The notes beneath the pieces were generated by a model. It searched no databases. It was given only the letters and a program-made list of their open reading frames with translations, and had not been told where the DNA came from. Shown here in pieces: positions 57,250 to 64,000 of a DNA stretch of 64,000 bases. Both the position numbers and the translations under genes were made by a program. The first letter of the stretch is position 1, and each line of letters begins with the position of its first letter. This DNA comes from Malania oleifera (Eukaryota; Streptophyta; Magnoliopsida; Santalales; Ximeniaceae): contig NC_080423.1 of the NCBI RefSeq assembly GCF_029873635.1, forward strand, positions 101,618,991 through 101,682,990. Reading direction: 5' to 3'.

Positions 57250-59790
57250 TGTTGACACCCCAATTTTAACCAAAACCATTTTTGAGAAGACCTGGTGCAA
57301 TAAAAGTTGACTTCGAATCCCGAAAATTGGAGGACCCTACTTTAAATTGAGTCCCTGTGTCGTAAATTAAGCCTTGATATTTTAAATTGAGTCTCGAAGT
57401 CTTAAGTTGAGTCCTGAGTCTTCAATGTTAAGTCGTTTTACTTCAAAACTAAGTCCTAGTATGCCTACCGAGCCCCAGTATTTCAAATTGAGTCCCGGTG
57501 TTCTCGATCGAGTCTCGTTGTTTTCTAGTTGAGTTCCAGTGCTTTTAGTCGAGTCCCGGTATCTTTAACCGAGTGCGGTGTTTCAGTTTGAGCCTCGAAA
57601 TTTTTTTAAGTTTTCAAATTTTTAGGAGAAGAGTCGTTTAATTTTTAAAGTGAATTTTTACCGAGTTCGTCTTTCCGAGTCCGGGTCCTTCCAAATTCCG
57701 GGAGCCAGGTCTTGATTTTCGAATTCAGGTTTTTCTTTTGAGGAAAACAGACAAAAAGAAGAATAAGAAATTTAAAAGAATAAGATACAAAAAGGAAAAA
57801 TACCAAGCAAATAAGAAAATACAAAGAAATAAAAGTTAACGGTGGAGCCTTCAACAGAATTGGCACATGCGCGCGGGAATAAAGGAACAGATTAATGAGG
57901 AAAACGGATTTCAGTCCTAACCAATTCCAAAGAATGATTCTCGTGCCACCAGATCGGACCACTCCTCACCAGCAGCAACAGATCCTCCACCTCACTCACA
58001 GCGCCCCGCGAGCACTCCCCCATCTGCTCTTCCCTCTCGGCCACTCAAGCACCAAGGAAACCCATCTCACAGCCGCACCTCTCCCCCGCCGCTGCTCTCC
58101 ATTGCAGACTTGAACGCCACCTGATCTTCGGGTTTCATTTTTCAGAGACACCAGTTCCGACTAGACGAGCACAGCCATTAAAAGAAAAGAAAACCGAGCA
58201 CTTCCACCGTAGCCATTCCTCCTCCCGCAGCCCCTCCTCGGTGCGATGTTGCATAACGAGTCACGCACGGCAGCCGGCAGGCTCCGTTGGCCTCAATCCA
58301 ACTTTTGGCTCTCTCACGTATGCGCTGCTGTAGCGTAGGTTCATTTTTGGCGAACTGCGAGCTCTCTTTGCTGCGTGCTACCCAATGAGCTACGATTGCT
58401 ATGGTTCGGTGAGGTTGGTTCATTTCAAAGCACCCGATCCTCAGGTACTCCTTCCTGTCCCTCACCCAGTTCACCGTTGGCTTGGTATTCTCACAGTGGC
58501 ATTTGTTTACTTCCCGTGTGTTTATGATTGATCATGCACCCAGTTCACGTATGTGGCACTTGAGACCTTAGACAGTGCCACGTTACCCACAGAAAACTCA
58601 CACGTTTGTATACACAACATGCACCCACAGCTCTTCCTGCTGCCAACACACACAGTAACACTCAACAGCTTTTCCTACTGCAAACGCATACGGTCTTTAC
58701 ACATCTTTGTATACACAGCACACTCCCAGGAACTTACACCCTATAACACCCACTCCTACACACACAGTTTCACATACTCAAATATACTCCAAATCCACAC
58801 ACTGCTTCACACACTGAGATACACAGACACACACACACACACAGTAGCACACACTTAAACACACACTGATTGCACAACTACACACCCTGCCACACACCAA
58901 CACATACCCCACTACCCATTAATTTAAAATTTCCCACATACACGCATGCATATCCGTACACACTCACATGCATTCACTCACGCACTCATGCATATACACA
59001 TGTACACACACCTCCACATGCATGCATACACACGCATGCTACTCCTCATATACACATTCGTGCATGTATTCATGTACCCTCACATGTATGTGCATGCACT
59101 CGACTTCCCACGTACACATGCATGCATGCATTCATGTATGCCCACTTTCACGTGTACACATGCATGCATGTACTCATTCACACTTAGGAGAAGTCGCAAA
59201 AATATCTCTTTAGGCACAAAAAATCATTTTCATCTCTAACAAACTTCGAAAACCTCCAGGAATAGTATTTTTCTACTTAGAAAAACCTACAGATTTCAAA
59301 ACCCCCAGAGTGTATTTTGTATCCTATTTTTAATTTTTCTTCCCGATGATTGCAACCAAAGGCATAAACTTTTCAGAGTATTGGATTGCCCTGACTCTGA
59401 GGGAATACCTATATGGTATTTTCATTCTTTTGATTTTTGAAAGGGAGTAGTTTTGAAAGGCTTGTCAAGTTTATTTCAGGGATAATTTTTTATTAATTTG
59501 GTACCGTTCATAAGAACGGAGGCGTAGGGGGTGCTAATACCTTCCCCTCGCGTAACCGTGCTCCCGAGCCCAACTCTGGTGATGCAGACCGATTCTACCC
59601 CTAACGGGGTAGCAATCAAGTGTTCTAACCGCACTTCAAAAGGTTAGTGACAACTCCTTCACATATGTTTTCCACAAAAAATCACATTTTTAATTACACA
59701 TTCATTTTCCCTTATTTGCAGCCGGAACCCACATCTTTGTGCCAAGAGAGAGCGGTTCTCTCTCTGGGTCGGGTCCGGGACGTCACGACA
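57250..59790 (+). mobile_element. Solo LTR, Ogre/Tat-like Ty3/gypsy, with CA-rich island
   Basis: The 2541-bp element runs TGTTGACACCCC...GGACGTCACGACA between ATTAC (57245-57249) and GTTAC (59791-59795), a 4-of-5 match. The block GGGGTGCTAATACCTTCCCCTCGCGTAACCG (about 59528-59558), followed by ...GTTAGTGACAACTCC, is a signature of Ogre/Tat LTRs. It contains repeated GAGTCCC/GAGTCTCG words (57340-57600) and a CA/CATG-rich island (58560-59190). No coding region remains. Confidence 0.78.
58560..59190. repeat. Degenerate CA / CATGCA simple-sequence island
   Basis: About 630 bases of ACAC, CACATGCATGCA and similar words, giving His/Thr/Cys/Met-rich open frames of up to 105 codons in several overlapping frames. 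Such frames are a composition effect. It sits inside the solo LTR. Confidence 0.85.
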
Positions 59791-59795
59791 GTTAC

Positions 59796-61356
59796 ATTTA
59801 ACAAACATTTTATAGTATTATAATTACTAGGTACTTTTATGATTTATTAGTGATTTTTTTTCATATATCTATATATTTAAAAAAATTAAAATAATGATTT
59901 TTTTTTTGTTATGATTATGTCAATTGGTTGATCTAAAATGATTAGACCAGATAAACTAGTTAATTTGATAATCAATTAGGTTTTCAATTACTTAATTAGT
60001 TTTTAAGACATTATGTTGACTAATTTTTTTAATTTAATTAATTAAATAGATTTCATTATAAAAATATCATTTTATTATAACTAAATTTGTTTCTTTTCAT
60101 ATATTCATAATGGTTAACTAATGGTCAACTGATCGAAAGTTTATTCTGCCAACAAAATTAAAACTCAGGGGTTATTTGGTAGTTTATGAACAAAGTAGTA
60201 GAATATCATTTTTGAAAAACTCAAGGGGTGTTTATTGAATTTTACCTATTTTAAACTTCAAATTTAGTGAAAAAAATGTTTTGGTTTTAAAAAAATTGAA
60301 ATGCAATATAAATATCCCAAAAATCAATATGTAGGGTGATCAATGAGAGTCTCAAAACCTTAGAGACTCGAATTTTTCTATCAAATCTTAAGAGAAATTT
60401 ATCAAAATTTTAAAACTTAAAAACAAGACCGTATCTTTCTACCAAACTTTAGAAGAGATTATTCTCTTATAAACAAATCGCCCAACAAAAGAATTTGCTC
60501 TAAATCCAAATAAAAATTTCCCTACAAACTCAGTGCTAAAAATAGAATCAAATTCCATGAAGTTAGATTCCTAATTGGGTTTTTTTTTCAATCAAAAAAA
60601 AAAAAAAAAAAATTCGGGCGTAACAAAAATAAATTTTTTGATTCATTTTCTTTCCCATTTGATCCCTCGTTTTTCAAATTTTAAAAAGAAGATTTATAAA
60701 TTGGAAACAATAATTACTATTTCATTCCCAATTCTTAAATATTTTCACCAAGCTTGACTATTTTATCTCAAAATTGATTTATCTCTTTGTCATTATGATC
60801 CAAGCACCATATTAATAAAAATATATATAAATCTAAATGATGTGAAATTAAAAAAATAATAAAAAAAGACATAGTTTTTTGAAAATGACAAGAAAACTAG
60901 CTTTAATATTTAATAAGAGTGGGAGAAGGTTGGGCTTACCATCAACTTTAATGATAAGATCCTTAAAAGAAGATTTAATAATTTCTAAAGGTAATCAAAG
61001 CTAATCCTCATTATTATTACTGCATAATGCTATATGACACGATACATGTCATCACAAGTTCATATGATAGAATTGTTTTGAACGGAACAATATAAATTTG
61101 ATATTATTTTGTTCACTTAAATTCTGTCCCGTGAGCCTGTAATGACATGACATAGGATTATATTATCAAATATTTTACTTGTTACCATGGTAATTGTAGA
61201 ATTAAATATATATTTAATAAAAGTTAGTCATTTTGTATGGATTGACATTGCTTATATGACGCCATTTTATTATATGCAAGTATATATTTTTGGGGTAGCA
61301 AAGATTTTTTTTTTTTTTTTTGCCACGGTCAAAATAGTATAAACATTAGAACCATT
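59796..61356. other. AT-rich intergenic DNA
   Basis: No gene, RNA or bounded repeat recognised. Long A or T runs occur, for example 60596-60611 and 61305-61321. Confidence 0.35.
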
Positions 61357-61866
61357 TTGAGCTTAGAAAATGTTAAAGAAAGGAAAGGAAAATTTAAAGG
61401 AATCCTCATTTTTATGTTTGGTTATTAAGGAAAAAGAGAAAGAAAATAAAAAATATACCAAATCTCTAAACAAAGATTTAATTTTACACATCATTAATAT
61501 TTTATTTATTTTTATTTTTTTCGTATTAAAACAAACTTTTATTTTTGATAGTATTTAATAGAAATGGAAAATATAAGGAAAAATGAGTTTTCCCCTTATT
61601 TTTGTTTTCTTTTCTCAGGTAGAAACCTTGATCCAAATGGACCCTTAAGGTCTGTTATATTTTTCATCTCTATTAAATATTATAAAAAAAATTCATTTTA
61701 ATATGACTAAAATATAATAAAAATATTAATAATGTGTAAAATTAAATTTTTACCTATAGATTGTATATTTTTTATTTTTTTTCCTCATTTTTCTTGATAA
61801 CCAAGCATGAAAATGAGGATTCCTTTATATTTTCCTTTTTTTTTTCCTTAATATATTCTGAGTTTC
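61357..61866. repeat. Large inverted repeat made of two opposed MITE-like copies
   Basis: 61357-61465 (…GGAATCCTCATTTTTATG…TTTGGTTATTAAGG…) is the inverse of 61757-61866 (…CTTGATAACCAAGCATG…GAGGATTCC…) over about 100 bases. A phrase ending AATGGACCCTTAAGG lies between them. Related single pieces lie at 1455-1710 and 4683-4795. Confidence 0.65.
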
Positions 61867-62641
61867 AAACAGGGCTAAGAAGGTACCCTATAGAAGAGAA
61901 TATAATAATCACTAAACATAAAAATATAAATGTTTTGTTTTGTTTTAATTTCCAAATAAATACAACAAAAATATCATATTAATTTTTAATTTTTAAATAT
62001 TTATATAGAAAGCTAGAAAACAATAGGCTTTATTTTTTTTCAATATAAGTATCAAAATTTTTAAAAATAATGTGATATTTTTAAATTATTTGAAAAGCTA
62101 GAAAAAAAAATAAATTTGTTATTCACAATTGAATTGGCACATATAAACTCATTTTAATTTTTTTTACACAAATATTGAAAATTTTTAAAAAATAGAGTAA
62201 TAATTTTTTTAAAAAAAAAGATTAATTCCTACGAGTCAATTGTCAAAATGCCCACGTGAGACTGCCTTGTGAGACTATGACCTTGACTTTCTCCGAAGAT
62301 TCATAGAGATAGTCAAACTGTGCCACCACATTTCCCGAGAAAATCCATTCAATTCTATCTAATTTCAAACCTAAGAATTGATTAATTGGTCATTTTAAAT
62401 TAGGGTTTTGTAGACTTGAAAGAAATTTAATATTATTTATATTGTGTTATTTAAATTTATGTAAATTTAAATTTAAGATGCAAATTTCAAACTAAAGAAA
62501 AACTACCTTATAAATTTTATACACTTCTTTCCTCCATTAATTTCCATCATCCTGTACAGAGATACAGGAAAGTATTACGTTTCGTTGTCCAAAAATCACA
62601 CTCATACTTTTTTCGGGCTTCATATAATTGTACCATACGGG

Positions 62642-62646
<5 letters not shown>

Positions 62647-62706
<60 letters not shown>
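62647..62706. repeat. (TA)n(TG)n compound microsatellite
   Basis: About 19 TA units followed by about 10 TG units. It is likely length-variable. Confidence 0.9.
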
Positions 62707-63057
62707 TTATATGGTTGTTAATTTTGGAATTTGCGTGACATTGTAACATATTATTTCGGCAATTAGATTACAGTTTCGTAATCAAGTTTGTTTATATTAA
62801 ATGGATTGTGATCAATGTGATCAAAATTTTGATTTTATTTGGAAGTTTTAATATTTTTAAAACGCTATAATTTGATTCCACCAATCGAGCACAATTCGAT
62901 ATTGGATTTTGGACCAGTTAGATGATTTCATGTTGACTCAAAATCTCTTAGCAAGCAACAATGAATACTGAAAGGAAAAGAGCAATACAACATGTTCTTT
63001 CTTTTGGGGAGGAAAGATTAAGGTGTACTAAAATTTAATTTGTATGAGTAGATTGTG

Positions 63058-63599
63058 TCATTGAAGACCATAAACAAGCAAAGCTCCAACAGCACCAACA
63101 CCAGCAAGCAGCCCAACGATGACTCCTATGGGAGGCAATCCCCCACCTATTGCTTTTCCGGTGTTCACGTCGTATCGAGCAAACCTCTTCTTTGGGGCTG
63201 TGCATTGAGGGCATACGTAGGTATCCGGCTGCACCGAAAGAAGAAGTCCTCGGTTGCATCAGAAAATGAACAACATAACTATAAGTAGAAAGATAACCAA
63301 GTCTATTGATCAAAAGAATTAGAAGTTCAAATCGCTCAAGACGAAGAGAATGAATCAGCTTGCCTGCTCTTCGAAAGGTTTCTGTAAGGTGTAAATGTAA
63401 CCACAGTCGAGGCATATGTGAGTTGCTCTAGCCTGCATTGTGGTGAAACATTAACAATAGTGTGGGTGGACGATATGTAAAGTTTTAACCTTATGGTGAC
63501 TATGGAAGCATGCTTGCCTTTTGAACTTCGGTTAGCTTCCTCCCGAAGCGAGGAGGAGCTGGGCGCTTTGGTAGCCGTTTTACATCTACTTCTGCCCCT
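63058..63599 (-). CDS. Rubredoxin-like plastid membrane protein, 3' part (three exons), 5' end not found
   Basis: Minus-strand exons 63599-63518, 63432-63364 and 63228-63058 join into GAEVDVKRLPKRPAPPRFGRK...EVQK | ARATHICLDCGYIYTLQKPFEEQ | PDTYVCPQCTAPKKRF...VNTGKAIGGG...VYGLQ-stop. CLDC and CPQC form the four-cysteine iron site of rubredoxins. The last 25 residues (PPIGVIVGLLAGVGAVGALLVYGLQ) are a membrane anchor. This combination matches plant chloroplast rubredoxin-like proteins (At5g51010 type). A small electron-transfer role at the thylakoid is inferred from the family. The transit-peptide exon is not seen and is presumably upstream. The first acceptor could be TGCAG|AG or CAGAG|GG. Both introns inside this stretch begin with GC rather than GT. 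Confidence 0.88.
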
Positions 63600-64000
63600 C
63601 TGCATCAGACGGTGCATAAGTTAATGGTCGATAAGGAAAAAACGATCTTCAAAAGAATCAAACTAAACATCAGAAACCCAGCAAAACCACCGAATTTTCT
63701 TCATCCTTTGCATAATTGTTGAAAGAACTAAATAGTACATGACCAAAGTTTTGAGTCAAGCAGGTGACACAAAGGCAATGCAAGTGAGAAAATGAAACTC
63801 AAACAGAAGAGAACCAGAAACATTCAGTCTAACAAGTCACATTTAAGCTATACCCAAGAGGCCAAATGGCAAAATATTTGTAAACAGTGACAAATGCTGT
63901 GGTACAATGTTAACTAGATGCAATCCTTTGTACATTAGGATCTCTTCCCCGCAGGGTTTCCTGTTGGAGATTTTTATAGTCCTTGTCTAACAATGGATTA
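63600..64000 (-). other. Upstream part of the rubredoxin-like gene or intergenic; possible exon at the edge
   Basis: No transit-peptide exon was recognised. From 64000 down to a TAA at 63910-63912 one minus frame is open (NPLLDKDYKNLQQETLRGRD, then PNVQRIASS-stop) with a plausible protein-like composition, but I do not recognise it. It could be the last exon of a further minus-strand gene, or chance. Confidence 0.25.

Noticed and set aside
58553-59239. Overlapping His/Thr/Cys-rich open frames
   Set aside because: They come from a CA/CATGCA simple-sequence island inside a solo LTR, are open in several frames at once and show no domain.

Overview
This window looks like nuclear DNA from a flowering plant, most likely a eudicot. 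It is AT-rich, its genes are intron-split, and most of the sequence is LTR-retrotransposon remnants, LINE pieces, SINEs and MITEs. I recognise four host genes. They are a phospholipid-scramblase-like gene (minus strand, 5' part only, 1291-5317), a complete CDC20-type APC/C activator (plus, 14562-16956), a complete DUF1218 four-helix membrane protein gene stretched over 18 kb (minus, 19363-37420), and a rubredoxin-like plastid membrane protein gene (minus, 3' part only, 63058-63599). Their splice sites were read by hand, and each joined reading frame is continuous and matches its family.

Layout. 1-5.4 kb: scramblase-like gene with a TRIM-like element, a SINE-like copy and a LINE tail in its introns. 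5.4-14.2 kb: AT-rich intergenic DNA with a decayed LINE and two LTR-type regions. 14.2-17.4 kb: CDC20 with a cell-cycle promoter (MSA element, telo-box, TATA box). 17.6-19.2 kb: a tandem repeat array and a local duplication between two convergent genes. 19.36-37.42 kb: the DUF1218 gene, whose 6.2-kb and 11.3-kb introns hold LTR fossils, LINE tails, SINEs, MITEs and a hairpin-forming minisatellite. 37.8-62.7 kb: a gene-free block with five resolvable solo LTRs, three copies of an hAT-like MITE with 8-bp target duplications, a larger TIR element family, a LINE carrying a nested solo LTR (both with target duplications), a SINE with a 20-bp duplication, and a small plastid 16S/23S rDNA chimera. 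63.06-63.6 kb: the rubredoxin-like gene, with two consecutive GC-AG introns.

The four genes belong to unrelated pathways (mitochondrial membrane lipid handling, mitotic ubiquitination, cell wall/vascular membrane protein, plastid electron-transfer-type protein). Nothing suggests an operon or cluster. The common theme is genome turnover: several LTRs stand alone between short target duplications with no internal region, which is the mark of unequal recombination. I found no CRISPR array, tRNA gene or bacterial-type system.
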